A stretch of DNA of 64,000 nucleotides from Beggiatoa leptomitoformis (GCF_001305575.3 NZ_CP012373.2:930001-994000); one strand, 5' to 3'; positions 46,137-56,105 are shown, counted from the first letter of the stretch. The notes: a model not told the origin generated them from the sequence alone. Translations and numbers: made by a program.

Positions 46137-46304
46137 ATGACATCAACACACACACAACCTTGTCGATGGTGTGACGTGCCAACCGACACCCAGCAATTAC
46201 ATACAGTCAAGATTACGCGGTCATTACAAAATCCGCCACCGCCAGATTCAATTGAAGAATGGTCACTCTGCCCAAGATGTTTTGAACAATATGAAAAGAT
46301 GTAA
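46137..46304 (+). CDS. small CxxC/CxxC zinc-ribbon-like protein, 55 aa
   Basis: The in-frame ORF begins at 46074, but the ATG at 46137 has AGGA nine bases upstream and begins MTSTHTQPCRWCDVPTD. The product has two CxxC pairs, CRWC and LCPRCFEQY, 35 residues apart, the arrangement of a short zinc ribbon. No family recognised. A 60-nt gap separates it from the large kinase gene downstream, so it could be the first gene of that transcript. Confidence 0.6.
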   Translation: MTSTHTQPCRWCDVPTDTQQLHTVKITRSLQNPPPPDSIEEWSLCPRCFEQYEKM

Positions 46305-46365
46305 AAAACAGCATTTGAGCATAACCCTTGCATAAAATTTGTGAAAACCATTACGACAAAACCTC

Positions 46366-49300
46366 ATGACAGACTCAAACGATAATATGGCTATCGTGAC
46401 ATGTCCAGACTCATTAATGGGTACATTAAATCGTCAAGGACAATGGGTTCAACTTAACAGTATAGGACAGCGTTTATTGGGAAAAACGGTTGTAAATCTG
46501 CCACTATCTGCATGTATTCATCCCGATGATTACCTGTTGATACAACAAGCCTTACAACAAGTTCACCTACATGCGCCTTCTATTGCTTTTGAAGCCCGTG
46601 TGCGTCACATCAATACCGAAAAATATATTGAATTTGCATGGATTCTTTGCTACCAGACAGAAGATACGTTGCAAGTCATTGCAGCACCACTCATGCAACA
46701 ACACTTGTTAGCCCAACAAGCGATTAAACAAAATGCCCAACGCACAGAAAAACGCTACCAAACCATTTTTAGCAATGCGGCTGTCGGCATCGCGCTCGTC
46801 GATAAAAACGGATACTACCTAGACTGTAATGAACGCTGGGAACAAATGTTTGGCTATTCAGTTGATGAATTACGGCGGATGAAAAACACCGATTTATCCC
46901 CCCCTGCTGACCGTGATTCTGTTGAAAATCGATTGGAACAAATGAAACATGGCGAGGCAACAGATTATCGGGTAGAAAAACGATTTGTTCATAAAAATGG
47001 ACAAATTTTATGGGGGGAACTGTCCGCCTCTGCCCTACGCAATCAACAGGGAGAGCTAGAATCACTAATAGGCATTGTTGTAGATATTACCGAGCGCAAA
47101 CGTGCTGAAGAAGCCCTAAAAGCCGCTCATGAAAGATTATTAACGGTTTTAGATAGTTTACAATCAATAGTTTATGTTGCAGATTTAAAAACAAATGAAT
47201 TACTTTATGTCAATAAACACGGGCAAGATGCATTTAACAAATTATATTGGCAAGACTTTTTCCCACTCACAGAAACCCAATACACAGGACGGGATTATTA
47301 TCAGTTACTGATGCACGATGATAAACCGGGTAATGTTTGCAATACCGAGTATCAAGATACAATCACAAAAAAATGGTATTTAATACAAGACAGTGCCATC
47401 CATTGGATTGATGGACGCTGGGTGCGTTTACAAATTGCAACAGACATCAGCGATTTAAAACACACAGAAGAAGCCCTGCGTATTAATGAAGAACGCTATC
47501 GCGCTATTGTTCAAGACCAAACAGAATTAATCTGTCGTTATCGCCCTGACGGACGGATTAACTTTGTGAATGAAGCCTATTGTCGTTATTTTGATAAAAC
47601 TGCGGATGAACTCATGGGTGAATGTTTTGTACCCATGATTATTCAAGAAGATAAATCAAGAACTGAAGAAATTTTAAATCATTTATGCCGTGAAAACCCC
47701 GTCGTCGAAATTGAACACCGCGTGATTCTACCCAATGGCGAAATTCGTTGGCAACACTGGATAGACCGCGTTTTATATGATACTAACGATCAAGTTTTTG
47801 AATACCAAGCAGTCGGACGCGATATTACCGAACGTAAACAAACAGAAAAAGCCCTAGTCCGCGCAAAAGAAGCCGCCGAAGAAGCCACAAGAGCAAAAAG
47901 CGAATTTCTTGCCAATATGAGCCATGAAATCCGTACCCCCATGAATGGCGTAATGGGCATGACGGAATTACTCCTAAATACGACTTTAACAGTACAACAA
48001 CGTGAATATGCCTCTATTATTCGCAATTCTACCAATGCGTTACAAACATTACTTAATGATATTTTAGACTTTTCTAAAATTGAAGCAGGCAAATTAACCC
48101 TAGAACCAATCCCCTTTGACTTAGAAGCCGCAACCCTAGAAATTGCGCGCTTACTATCCATTACCGCATCAAGTAAAGGCTTTGATTTAATCGTTCGTTA
48201 CTCCCCAACTGCACCGCGCCATGTGATTGGCGATGCAGGACGCATACGCCAAATCCTAACAAATTTAACAGGTAATGCCGTTAAGTTTACCCAACGCGGC
48301 TATGTTTTTGCCAATGTCGACTGTCTTGAACAAACCGCTGACACAGCCATTATGCGCTTTCAAATTCAAGACACAGGCGTAGGCATTGCACCAGATAAAT
48401 TAGACAGTATTTTTGACAAATTCACCCAAGCAGATACATCTACTACGCGCAAATTTGGTGGTACAGGTTTAGGGCTTGCCATCACAAAACAGCTAACAAC
48501 CCTGATGAATGGAAAAATAAGCGTTATCAGTGATATGGGCAAAGGCTCAATGTTTACGGTAACGATACCCTTCCCCTTGGTTAAAACGGCTGTTGAACAA
48601 CCTCAACGCCAACAGATTGCAATGCCTGTTTCCCTAAAAAATACCCGCGTGTTAGTTGTGGATGATAACGCGGTTAATCAACAAGTTTTACAAGAACAAC
48701 TAGAAAGCTTTTCCATTCGTTGTGATGTTACCAATAACGCAAAAACCGCACTCGCCTACTTAGAAAACAGCTATTTAGAAAATGACCCCTACTGGTTGGT
48801 TGTTTTAGATTATTTAATGGCAGACATGAATGGTGAATTACTCGGCGAAAAAATCAGAGAAGATGAAAAATATAACAACACTTTATTGATATTACTTTCC
48901 TCAGCGGGCTATCAATATGACAGCCATCTTCTTCAAGAAAAAGGCTTTTCTGCTTATTTATTAAAACCACTTCCCATGCGACATCTAAGACAAACACTTA
49001 TTGCGCTATGGTCAGATTATCAAAATAAATATGCACAAACCTTTATTAGAATTGATAATTCTCAAAATATTTCTACCCAAAATAATTCAACCGTAGCCCC
49101 ACACAAATCAACCCCTCGTGTTCCCATGGGAACAACTGTATTACTTGTAGAAGATAATGATGTTAATCGCCTAGTTGCAACTAACATGTTACAAGAATTG
49201 GGTTGTCAAGTGGTTGAAGCGGTTAACGGCAAAATAGCCGTAGAAAAAATATTAGACAATGATTGCGACTACAACCTTGTACTAATGGATGTACAAATGC

Positions 49301-50415
49301 CTGAAATGGATGGGATTGAAGCGACTCGCTTGATTCGGGAACTAGAATATGCAGATAAACACCTAACCATTGTCGCCATGACAGCCAGCGCGATGAAAGG
49401 GGACGCGGAACGTTGTTTAAAAGCAGGTATGGATGACTATATTTCCAAACCCATAACCCTAGAACGTATCACCGATTTAGTCGGCAAATATATTCACTTA
49501 CACCCCATTCCCCCCCAACCACAGGCATCCTCTACACAGGCTAACAGAGATAATCCTGTGTTAAACCAACGGAAAATTCTGCTTGTAGAAGATAATGAAG
49601 TCAACAACCTCGTCGCAACAACCATGCTAGAACAGCTAGGTTATCAAGTAGAATCTGTTGTCAATGGCAAGGAAGCCGTGATAATTTGCAAAGAAAAACA
49701 TTATGATGTCATTCTAATGGATATCAGAATGCCTGTGATGGACGGTGTAGAAGCTACCAAACAAATTCGCTTGCAAGAAGGCGATACGCAACATACCCCC
49801 ATTATTGCACTCACCGCTAACACCCAACCGCATGAAGTAATGCACTACCGTGAAGTCGGTATGAATGACTGTTTAGGAAAACCTTTTTCGCTAGAAGGGT
49901 TACAACAAATCCTCAAACGATATACGACAACGCTCGTACCAACCAAAAAAATTAAAACACCCTTAGTAACCGTTAGTAATGCCCCCCCACGACAGCTAGA
50001 ACAAAAAACCACCGAAGATGAATCTGTTACCAAACCCATTAAAATAACAGTAGAAAATAATATTCTGCCTATTTTTGATGAAAACCAACTCAAACGAGCC
50101 GCGATTGGTAATCTCGTTATTTTAGAAAAATTGGTTCAAGCCTTTCGTGCAGATACACCAAAACAACTGGACAAACTACAAGATGCCTTACACGCACAGG
50201 CACAAAAAGATATAGAACGCATCGCCCATTCCATCAAAGGCAGTGCTAGAAGCATAGGCGCGCTACGATTGGGTGAAGTTGCTTTTAATGCCGAACGCAC
50301 GGCAGCACAAGGACAATTAGCCGAAGTAGAAAAACTCTACATCCGCCTACAAGAGGAATATACCCACTTAGAAAACACGTGGGATAACATAGAATGGCAA
50401 CGTTTTTTAATTTAA
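46366..50415 (+). CDS. cytoplasmic multi-PAS hybrid kinase with three receivers and HPt
   Basis: This is a 1349-residue protein with no membrane helices. An N-terminal PAS-like region (1-100) is followed by three PAS domains at about 125-245 (IFSNAAVGIALVDKNGYYLD), 255-370 and 375-490, each ending in an ITERK/ISDLKH linker. HisKA has H520 (NMSHEIRTP), and the ATPase lies at about 630-745 ([28 protein letters not shown]). Three receivers follow with acceptors D815 (VVLDYLM), D975 (LVLMDVQMP) and D1119 (VILMDIRMP). The C-terminal HPt has H1288 in IAHSIKGSAR. It is a full phosphorelay in one chain. All signal input is from the PAS domains; ligand unknown. Three intact receivers and an HPt mean the output could go to a separate regulator. 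Confidence 0.93.
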   Translation: MTDSNDNMAIVTCPDSLMGTLNRQGQWVQLNSIGQRLLGKTVVNLPLSACIHPDDYLLIQQALQQVHLHAPSIAFEARVRHINTEKYIEFAWILCYQTEDTLQVIAAPLMQQHLLAQQAIKQNAQRTEKRYQTIFSNAAVGIALVDKNGYYLDCNERWEQMFGYSVDELRRMKNTDLSPPADRDSVENRLEQMKHGEATDYRVEKRFVHKNGQILWGELSASALRNQQGELESLIGIVVDITERKRAEEALKAAHERLLTVLDSLQSIVYVADLKTNELLYVNKHGQDAFNKLYWQDFFPLTETQYTGRDYYQLLMHDDKPGNVCNTEYQDTITKKWYLIQDSAIHWIDGRWVRLQIATDISDLKHTEEALRINEERYRAIVQDQTELICRYRPDGRINFVNEAYCRYFDKTADELMGECFVPMIIQEDKSRTEEILNHLCRENPVVEIEHRVILPNGEIRWQHWIDRVLYDTNDQVFEYQAVGRDITERKQTEKALVRAKEAAEEATRAKSEFLANMSHEIRTPMNGVMGMTELLLNTTLTVQQREYASIIRNSTNALQTLLNDILDFSKIEAGKLTLEPIPFDLEAATLEIARLLSITASSKGFDLIVRYSPTAPRHVIGDAGRIRQILTNLTGNAVKFTQRGYVFANVDCLEQTADTAIMRFQIQDTGVGIAPDKLDSIFDKFTQADTSTTRKFGGTGLGLAITKQLTTLMNGKISVISDMGKGSMFTVTIPFPLVKTAVEQPQRQQIAMPVSLKNTRVLVVDDNAVNQQVLQEQLESFSIRCDVTNNAKTALAYLENSYLENDPYWLVVLDYLMADMNGELLGEKIREDEKYNNTLLILLSSAGYQYDSHLLQEKGFSAYLLKPLPMRHLRQTLIALWSDYQNKYAQTFIRIDNSQNISTQNNSTVAPHKSTPRVPMGTTVLLVEDNDVNRLVATNMLQELGCQVVEAVNGKIAVEKILDNDCDYNLVLMDVQMPEMDGIEATRLIRELEYADKHLTIVAMTASAMKGDAERCLKAGMDDYISKPITLERITDLVGKYIHLHPIPPQPQASSTQANRDNPVLNQRKILLVEDNEVNNLVATTMLEQLGYQVESVVNGKEAVIICKEKHYDVILMDIRMPVMDGVEATKQIRLQEGDTQHTPIIALTANTQPHEVMHYREVGMNDCLGKPFSLEGLQQILKRYTTTLVPTKKIKTPLVTVSNAPPRQLEQKTTEDESVTKPIKITVENNILPIFDENQLKRAAIGNLVILEKLVQAFRADTPKQLDKLQDALHAQAQKDIERIAHSIKGSARSIGALRLGEVAFNAERTAAQGQLAEVEKLYIRLQEEYTHLENTWDNIEWQRFLI

Positions 50416-50423
50416 ATTATGAC

Positions 50424-50452
50424 GGATATGACTGCTCCGAGCGGTGGTATCC
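50424..50452. repeat. REP-like palindrome, first of a pair
   Basis: GGATATGACTGCT, a short loop, then GAGCGGTGGTATCC, followed by GTTTTACTTTTT. It lies 9 nt after the kinase stop and could also terminate that gene. Confidence 0.55.
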
Positions 50453-50508
50453 GTTTTACTTTTTCAGTACTTGCTTTACTTACAACCAGATAAAGAAAGA
50501 TGAACAAC

Positions 50509-50537
50509 AGATACCACCGCTCGAAGCGATGTTATCC
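50509..50537. repeat. REP-like palindrome, second of a pair
   Basis: AGATACCACCGCT, a short loop, then AAGCGATGTTATCC: a second copy about 57 nt after the first, like a paired REP unit. Confidence 0.5.
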
Positions 50538-50607
50538 GTACTGCTTTCACCTAAAATTCACTGACACATTCATATAGCTAACGCAACTTAAAAAGCAGCT
50601 TAATGTA

Positions 50608-50713
50608 ACCTGAGTTCGGGATAAGAAATAGGGAAAAATTAATAAATTTAATTGGTTTATCTCGTTCCCACGCTCCAGCGTGGGAATGAGAATTTCTTAT
50701 CCCGAACTCAGGT
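50608..50713. mobile_element. 106-bp MITE-like element, copy 2
   Basis: It matches the copy at 34358-34463 at all but one base (T at 50687 for C at 34437). It has the same 22-bp terminal inverted repeats and is flanked by the 7-bp direct repeat TAATGTA. The right-hand repeat overlaps the first bases of the adjoining TGTAGGGTGG element, indicating insertion at its edge. Confidence 0.85.
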
Positions 50714-50716
50714 TAA

Positions 50717-50827
50717 TGTAGGGTGGAATAGCGTAGCGTATTCCACCATAAAACGCCAAAAATAGCTGAGTTTATGCAGAAAGCTTGCACTGTTGTGGAA
50801 TACGGCTTGCGCCTATTCCACCCTACA
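50717..50827. repeat. 111-bp double-hairpin repeat with TGTAGGGTGGAATA ends
   Basis: Terminal inverted repeats of 14 bp (TGTAGGGTGGAATA / TATTCCACCCTACA) enclose two hairpins, GGTGGAATA..GTATTCCACC on the left and GTGGAATA..TATTCCAC on the right. A degraded relative may remain at 59328-59338 (TCCACCCTATT). Confidence 0.65.
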
Positions 50828-50915
50828 ATAATCATTTTAAAGTGCGTTAGCTATAACACCACCGAATAAACCAACGGGTGGATAACACGATTAATCTTAA
50901 ATTCATTAGTGTTGC

Positions 50916-51542
50916 CTAAAAACGCGCTACCGTTCCATCTGCAAAGACAACCCGCCGAATCACCAACTGCGCAACAATATCCTTATCCTGTTTTTTTCGC
51001 ATCTCATGCTCCTCTCCAACCAAGCGATTATTATCTCGTGAGCCTAAGTCTATACGTGTTGTTCCTGCGGGAATACTAAGATTTCTTGATAAATTAATAC
51101 TATATAAATATCCACCCAATGCATCCCGAAAATTTAAACGCGCGTCAAATTCTACAATATCCTTACCACTATTATTTATTAACGCGACATCTATCGCATA
51201 ATACGTATTAAACTTTATTTTTTCAGGGCGATAAGACCAATTTTCCAACAATAACGGCGCGCCAGAAGGTTCATTAGCAGGAGAACTCTCCGTTTTCTGA
51301 TTACTGGTTTCCGTCTTTAACGTTGCAGACAACGCTTCTACTTGCAATTTCAACTGTTGCAACTCATCCAATACTTGCGTATTAACTGTTTGATTTAACT
51401 GCTCTACATGTGTTGTTACATCCGTTAGACGCTGTTCTAACTGCTCAACACGTTGTTCTAACGGTTCTGTCACGGTATCCGCCCACGTGGCACGATACGA
51501 TAATGCTGACAAAAGGCTCATAAAAACAATAAAAATACGCAT
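50916..51542 (-). CDS. secreted coiled-coil protein, unknown function
   Basis: A signal peptide (IFIVFMSLLSALSYRATWA) is followed by a Gln/Leu heptad coiled coil at about 28-85 (LEQRVEQLEQRLTDVTTHVE, LQQLKLQVEALSATLK) and a Ser/Pro/Asn linker. A C-terminal beta-rich domain follows at 100-208 (YAIDVALINNSGKDIVEFDARLNF, AGTTRIDLG). The latter has the look of a small immunoglobulin-like fold with an N-terminal trimerisation or attachment coil. No family was recognised. It is monocistronic and lies 43 nt downstream of elbB on the same strand. Confidence 0.6.
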   Translation of the reverse strand: MRIFIVFMSLLSALSYRATWADTVTEPLEQRVEQLEQRLTDVTTHVEQLNQTVNTQVLDELQQLKLQVEALSATLKTETSNQKTESSPANEPSGAPLLLENWSYRPEKIKFNTYYAIDVALINNSGKDIVEFDARLNFRDALGGYLYSINLSRNLSIPAGTTRIDLGSRDNNRLVGEEHEMRKKQDKDIVAQLVIRRVVFADGTVARF

Positions 51543-51585
51543 GATGACTCTTTCCCGCTAAAAATAAAAAAGTGTTAGACGAACA

Positions 51586-52281
51586 TTATGTGGCGGTTTC
51601 TCGAATCATTTCAACCAATGCCTTGCATGTTTTCTCAATGCCAATAAAGACTTGGGCAATAGATGCCTCCATCATATAACACGGAGACGTAATAATTTTA
51701 TTCACTTTATCAATCACAATACCATCAACTGTCATCATGACTGCCTCCGCCCCTGCACTGTTTAACCCCGCACTAATCCCAGCAATATCATAAGGAGAGC
51801 TTGCTTCCGTTGTTCCAACCGTCAACGTTGTAGTAATGCCACTGCCTTGTAAGGCTTTAGCAACAACAACGGGTGCGATACAAAGGGCAGCAATCGGTTT
51901 TTTCGCCTGAACCATTTCCACAATTAACTGTTGCACAGCGGGCAACACATGACCATCAGCACCCGCAAATGCCCATTGACTCAGGTTTTTTGCTGCACCA
52001 AACCCCCCTGCTAAAATTAATCCATCTAAATCCGTACTATTCACCAATTGCAACGCCTGAATATGACCGCGTGCAATGCGTGCGGCTTCCACCAACACAT
52101 TACGTTTTTCTACCATTTCCGCGCCGTTAAGGTGGTTAATAACATGATATTGTTCACTATCAGGCGCGATACATTGCACAGTTACCCCTAAACGGTCTAA
52201 AGCTAACAACGTTAGCACAGCCTCATGGATTTCTGAACCATCATAAACGCCACATCCTGACAATAAAACGCCAATTTTCAT
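51586..52281 (-). CDS. elbB: isoprenoid biosynthesis glyoxalase ElbB
   Basis: ElbB is a DJ-1/PfpI-family protein. The N-terminus KIGVLLSGCGVYDGSEIHEAV, the nucleophile region in AALCIAPVVVAKALQG (Cys in the elbow) and LILAGGFGAAKNLSQWAF are family features. The C-terminus includes VDKVNKIITSPCYMMEASI. The family shows glyoxalase III-type activity in vitro and was linked to isoprenoid metabolism in E. coli. At 231 residues it is slightly longer than E. coli ElbB. Confidence 0.93.
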   Translation of the reverse strand: MKIGVLLSGCGVYDGSEIHEAVLTLLALDRLGVTVQCIAPDSEQYHVINHLNGAEMVEKRNVLVEAARIARGHIQALQLVNSTDLDGLILAGGFGAAKNLSQWAFAGADGHVLPAVQQLIVEMVQAKKPIAALCIAPVVVAKALQGSGITTTLTVGTTEASSPYDIAGISAGLNSAGAEAVMMTVDGIVIDKVNKIITSPCYMMEASIAQVFIGIEKTCKALVEMIRETAT

Positions 52282-52421
52282 TACATATCCTCCTTAAAAT
52301 TATATTTAATCAACAAGATAATTTTTTTAATGTCGATAGTTTTTACGTTTATTTCTGCACAAGACCACCCGCAAAAGTAACATGAATACCCTGTTTTAAA
52401 TGCTATTATTTCTTATTTATC

Positions 52422-54350
52422 TTATTTTTCGTGAAACGTGTGAACCCCATCCCATGTAGGATTTATCGGTAATTGTCTATATTCCTCAATCCGTTGTAAA
52501 TAAATGGCATATAGCTTTGATTGCGGATTAATTTGTGTTAACTCAAGAAACAAACCGACTGATTTATCCCATTCTTGGGTACGAAAAACACTTAATGCGT
52601 TGTGAAATAGGGTTAATTCTTCCCGTTGAGCAGGCGTTATACTGTCAGTTGTGCCGATTAACTCATAAATACTCACGGATTCGGTTTTACCTTTTACCCG
52701 CACGCGGTCTAATTCACGATAAACAAATTCAGGGACAAGATTGCGTGTTGCCTCACTAACAATTGTTGCCACACCATATTGTTTTGTCAGGCTTTCTAAA
52801 CGAGAGGCTAAATTAACACCATCACCTATTGCCGTATAATTCAAACGCGTTTCTGACCCCATATTGCCTACCACAACTAACCCCGTGTGCAACCCTATCC
52901 CAATCTCTATTTTTGGCAATTTTTGCGCAACAAACTCTTGATTTAACTCTTTAACAACAGAAGACATTGCTAACGCCGTGCGTACCGCGCAATTAGCAGA
53001 ATCAGTGCGTTTTACAGGTGCGCCAAACAATGCCATTACCGCATCACCAATATATTTATCCACAACCCCGTGATTGCTTTCTATCGCTTCTGTGATTTTA
53101 GTTAAGCATTTATTTAATAGTGCTAAAATATCTCTCGGCGCGCGATTTTCACATAATGCTGTAAAACCCCGAATATCAGAAAATAAAATCGTAACAACGC
53201 GCTCTTCACCGCCTAATTCAATTTCTTTACTGTTTAACAATTCTTCAGCAATCGCGGTAGAAACAACTTTACCCAACAGGTTGCGGACTTTCTCTTTTTC
53301 TTCTAAACCTCGCGCCATATTGTTAAACGTGCGCGCAAGTTCACCGATTTCATCCTTTTGTCGTAATGAAATATGTTGTTTATAATCACCTTTCTCAATA
53401 CCTCTTGCAAATTGTGCCAAGGTCAATACAGGTTTAGTCACGGATTGGGCAATTAATACAACCCCCGTAATAGAAATAAATAAGCCAATAATAAATAAAA
53501 TAATTAAAGCATTACGTAATGTTTTATAAGGTTTTAAGGCTTCTTCTAAAGATTCTTGTAAAACCGCAATAACATAAATGTTTTGCTTATTAATTAAAGG
53601 CGTTGCTAACGAAAAATAATCCGCACCTGCCATGTTTAAAACAATACTATGATTTTGTTCCCAAACCTGCTGAGTTAAGGTATTAGGCAAAACGCTACGA
53701 ACCGTTTCAGGTAATGTACTGGCAACAGTCTGCCATTCTTGCTTACTATCTTGTTGTAAAATAGAAACATCTGCTAATAGTAAACGGCTCAAATCTGTTG
53801 CAAAATTATCATCAATAACAAAGCCGATTAAAATCCATGCTTCTAACTCGGGTGTTAGTAAAGGCACAACCATCATTTGGTAAGGGCGCGAATCAATCGC
53901 AACGATAGAAGAGGCTTCACCGTAGGGGTCATTTTCAGCCGCATGGAGCAAATACCCCCATTTCACAGGCGCATCCGTTATATCAGGGTGCATAGTATCC
54001 GCGATGATTTTACCCTCTAAAGAGACTAACATCATCACGTTAGCCCCTTCTAAACGGGCAAGATGATTTTGTGTCGCGGATAAAATAGTGCCGTGGGTGT
54101 GGGTGTGATAAGCCGCTTTAAAGGCGAAATCGCCAGAGAGTAAACGCGCGGCTTCTAAAAGGATTTTTACCCGTTCTTCAATCAGACGATTAAATACCTT
54201 AGCAGCCACGCTTAACGATTGATTCATCACTGAACGTGCATTTTCAATACTGGCATCGTTGACGGCAATAAAAGAAGCGGCTTGTACTAAAACCAATAAA
54301 CCCACAAAAAAAGTGAGTAAGCGATTACGAAATCGCCGAAAACGTAACAT
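52422..54350 (-). CDS. membrane class III adenylate cyclase with HAMP
   Basis: This is a 642-residue receptor cyclase. Residues 10-30 form a membrane helix, then a periplasmic dCache-like sensor of about 250 residues containing VLQESLEEALKPYKT near its end. A second helix (ILFIIGLFISITGVVLI) precedes HAMP (TKPVLTLAQFARGIEKGDYK), then a class III catalytic domain at about 390-570. Metal-binding Asp residues are in TILFSDIRGFTAL and VDKYIGDAVMALFG. The Lys in DKYIGD and the Thr in YTAIGDGVNLASRL fit an adenine-recognising (cAMP) rather than a guanylyl cyclase. A C-terminal tail includes tetratricopeptide-like helices. A CRP-type regulator is encoded at 8996-9694. Confidence 0.9.
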   Translation of the reverse strand: MLRFRRFRNRLLTFFVGLLVLVQAASFIAVNDASIENARSVMNQSLSVAAKVFNRLIEERVKILLEAARLLSGDFAFKAAYHTHTHGTILSATQNHLARLEGANVMMLVSLEGKIIADTMHPDITDAPVKWGYLLHAAENDPYGEASSIVAIDSRPYQMMVVPLLTPELEAWILIGFVIDDNFATDLSRLLLADVSILQQDSKQEWQTVASTLPETVRSVLPNTLTQQVWEQNHSIVLNMAGADYFSLATPLINKQNIYVIAVLQESLEEALKPYKTLRNALIILFIIGLFISITGVVLIAQSVTKPVLTLAQFARGIEKGDYKQHISLRQKDEIGELARTFNNMARGLEEKEKVRNLLGKVVSTAIAEELLNSKEIELGGEERVVTILFSDIRGFTALCENRAPRDILALLNKCLTKITEAIESNHGVVDKYIGDAVMALFGAPVKRTDSANCAVRTALAMSSVVKELNQEFVAQKLPKIEIGIGLHTGLVVVGNMGSETRLNYTAIGDGVNLASRLESLTKQYGVATIVSEATRNLVPEFVYRELDRVRVKGKTESVSIYELIGTTDSITPAQREELTLFHNALSVFRTQEWDKSVGLFLELTQINPQSKLYAIYLQRIEEYRQLPINPTWDGVHTFHEK

Positions 54351-54375
54351 TGAAGCCTCTCCTCTGAAACCGTAA

Positions 54376-54393
54376 GGGCGGATAAATCCGCCC
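54376..54393. terminator. hairpin GGGCGGAT / ATCCGCCC
   Basis: A perfect 8-bp stem with a 2-nt loop lies between the cysS stop and the cyclase start. It probably ends cysS on the minus strand. Its GCGGATAAATCCGC core echoes the GCGAATAAATTCGC hairpins elsewhere in the window. Confidence 0.5.
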
Positions 54394-54416
54394 CTGATGA
54401 GTTCTACTCCTGCTGC

Positions 54417-55805
54417 CTATGCCCCGCGTCGCCACGTTGTTATTCCTGCGGCATCTTCTAAAATAATTCCTTCTGCTTTCAAGACATCTCGAATACGGTC
54501 AGATTCTGCCCAATTTTTTGCCTGACGCACGGCTTGACGTTCTGCAATCAAATTTTCCACCGCTTCGTTGCTTAAACCATCACTAACAGCCCCTTTAAAC
54601 CATGTTTCGGGGTCAGCTTGTAAAATACCTAAAACTCCACCTAGCTGTTTTAATTGTTGTGCAAGTTGTGTGGCTTGTTCCATATCCTCTGTACGTAAAC
54701 GATTAATTTCACGAGTCAGTTCAAATAAAACCGCGACCGCTTCCGCCGTGTTAAAGTCATCATTCATTGCGGTTGCAAAACGGTGATAAAACGCATCGTT
54801 TTTATCTAATATCGCACCTGTGCCACTAAATCCCCGCAAAGCCGTATAAAGACGGGTTAAGGCTTGATGTGCTGCATCTAATTGCTGGTCACTATAATTT
54901 AATGGGCTTCGATAATGACTGTTTAAAATAAAATAGCGAATAACTTCAGCAGGATACTTTTTTAATACGTCTCGCAGGGTGAAGAAATTGCCCAACGATT
55001 TGGACATTTTTTCTTCATTCACACGCACAAATCCATTGTGCATCCAGACGTTGACGAATTGCTCACCTGTCGCCCCTTCTGACTGTGCAATTTCATTTTC
55101 ATGATGCGGAAACTGTAAATCCATACCACCGCCATGAATATCAAAATGATTACCTAAGCAGTGTGTCGACATTGCTGAGCATTCAATATGCCAACCGGGG
55201 CGACCTTTTCCCCACGGAGAATCCCAACTTGGTTCATTAACTTTTGCCGCTTTCCACAAAACAAAATCTAAAGGGTCTTGTTTAGCTTCATCAATATCCA
55301 CGCGCTCGCCCGCACGTAAATCTTCAATACGTTTGCCTGATAACTTGCCATAATTAGCAAATTTATTAACGGCATAATACACATCACCGTTATTAGCAGT
55401 GTAAGCATAACCCTGTGTTATGAGCCGTTGAGTTAAATCAATAATATGCTCAATATACTGTGTTGCACGCGGTTCATGGTCAGGACGCAACACACCGAGC
55501 GCATCCGCATCTTCATACATTGCTTGGATAAAGCGTTCTGTCAGGCTATAAATATCCTCACCATTTTCATTAGCACGATTGATAATTTTGTCGTCTATAT
55601 CAGTGATATTTCTAATATAAGTAACATCGTACTCTAACGCCCGCAACCACCGCGCCACCATGTCAAACACTACCATCACCCGTGCATGTCCAACATGACA
55701 GTAGTCATAAACGGTCATTCCGCAGACATACATGCGTACTTTGTTGGCTTCTATCGGTTTAAAGGGGGCTTTTTCTTTGGTGAGGGTGTTATAAATCGTG
55801 AGCAT
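54417..55805 (-). CDS. cysS: cysteinyl-tRNA synthetase
   Basis: CysS charges tRNA-Cys with cysteine. The HIGH-like motif is HVGHARV, the zinc-binding cysteine segment is [18 protein letters not shown], and KMSKSLGNF is the KMSKS loop. The substrate pocket segment includes [14 protein letters not shown] with [19 protein letters not shown]. The product has 462 residues, the standard size. The gene upstream on this strand is separated by 300 nt, so it has its own promoter. Confidence 0.97.
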   Translation of the reverse strand: MLTIYNTLTKEKAPFKPIEANKVRMYVCGMTVYDYCHVGHARVMVVFDMVARWLRALEYDVTYIRNITDIDDKIINRANENGEDIYSLTERFIQAMYEDADALGVLRPDHEPRATQYIEHIIDLTQRLITQGYAYTANNGDVYYAVNKFANYGKLSGKRIEDLRAGERVDIDEAKQDPLDFVLWKAAKVNEPSWDSPWGKGRPGWHIECSAMSTHCLGNHFDIHGGGMDLQFPHHENEIAQSEGATGEQFVNVWMHNGFVRVNEEKMSKSLGNFFTLRDVLKKYPAEVIRYFILNSHYRSPLNYSDQQLDAAHQALTRLYTALRGFSGTGAILDKNDAFYHRFATAMNDDFNTAEAVAVLFELTREINRLRTEDMEQATQLAQQLKQLGGVLGILQADPETWFKGAVSDGLSNEAVENLIAERQAVRQAKNWAESDRIRDVLKAEGIILEDAAGITTWRRGA

Positions 55806-56105
55806 ATTGATTGTCTTAAGTAGATTAAAAGGTTATTAATATAGACAATTTTAGCATTGATAGACTAGGAAAGGCGAATCGTGAGAAATTATCCGTGCGT
55901 ATTTGCCATATTTTCAGCATTGACGAGTTAGTAAATTATTTGCAAAAACAAAGAGACAGCATGAATATTCACGTTGTAAGCGATGTTATCCGTTTTAAAG
56001 TGTAGAGATTTGTTGAATTCACATTATTTAAAAAATGAAATGGAATTCTTTTATATCTGTAACTTAAGTAATTTTCGGGTTTATTTTTACGCTAATGACC
56101 CAAAA
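55806..56105. other. 300-nt gap between cysS and the squalene-synthase-like gene
   Basis: No coding sequence is convincing. A partial REP-like palindrome arm (AAGCGATGTTATCCGTTTTAA) lies near 55979-55999. The rest is AT-rich and should contain the cysS promoter; no clear -35/-10 pair was assigned. Confidence 0.4.

Larger units (their letters stand above)
50573..50855. mobile_element. inverted-repeat element interrupted by a MITE
   Basis: The outer arms begin TATAGCTAACGCA (50573-50592) and end with the complement (50836-50855); 18 of 20 bases pair. Inside lie the 106-bp element copy 2 (50608-50713) and the TGTAGGGTGGAATA element (50717-50827). Removing the MITE and its 7-bp duplication leaves a shorter palindromic element of about 170 bp. 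The 500-nt gap from 50416 to 50915 holds only repeats; no gene is seen in it. Confidence 0.65.

Noticed and set aside
46085-46351. 88-residue minus-strand ORF
   Set aside because: It is antisense to the small CxxC gene and lacks a ribosome site; the plus-strand frame has the better start.
50608-50713. Reading the MITE as a CRISPR-like or rho-independent terminator pair
   Set aside because: Identical ends, near-identical copies and flanking direct repeats fit a mobile element better.
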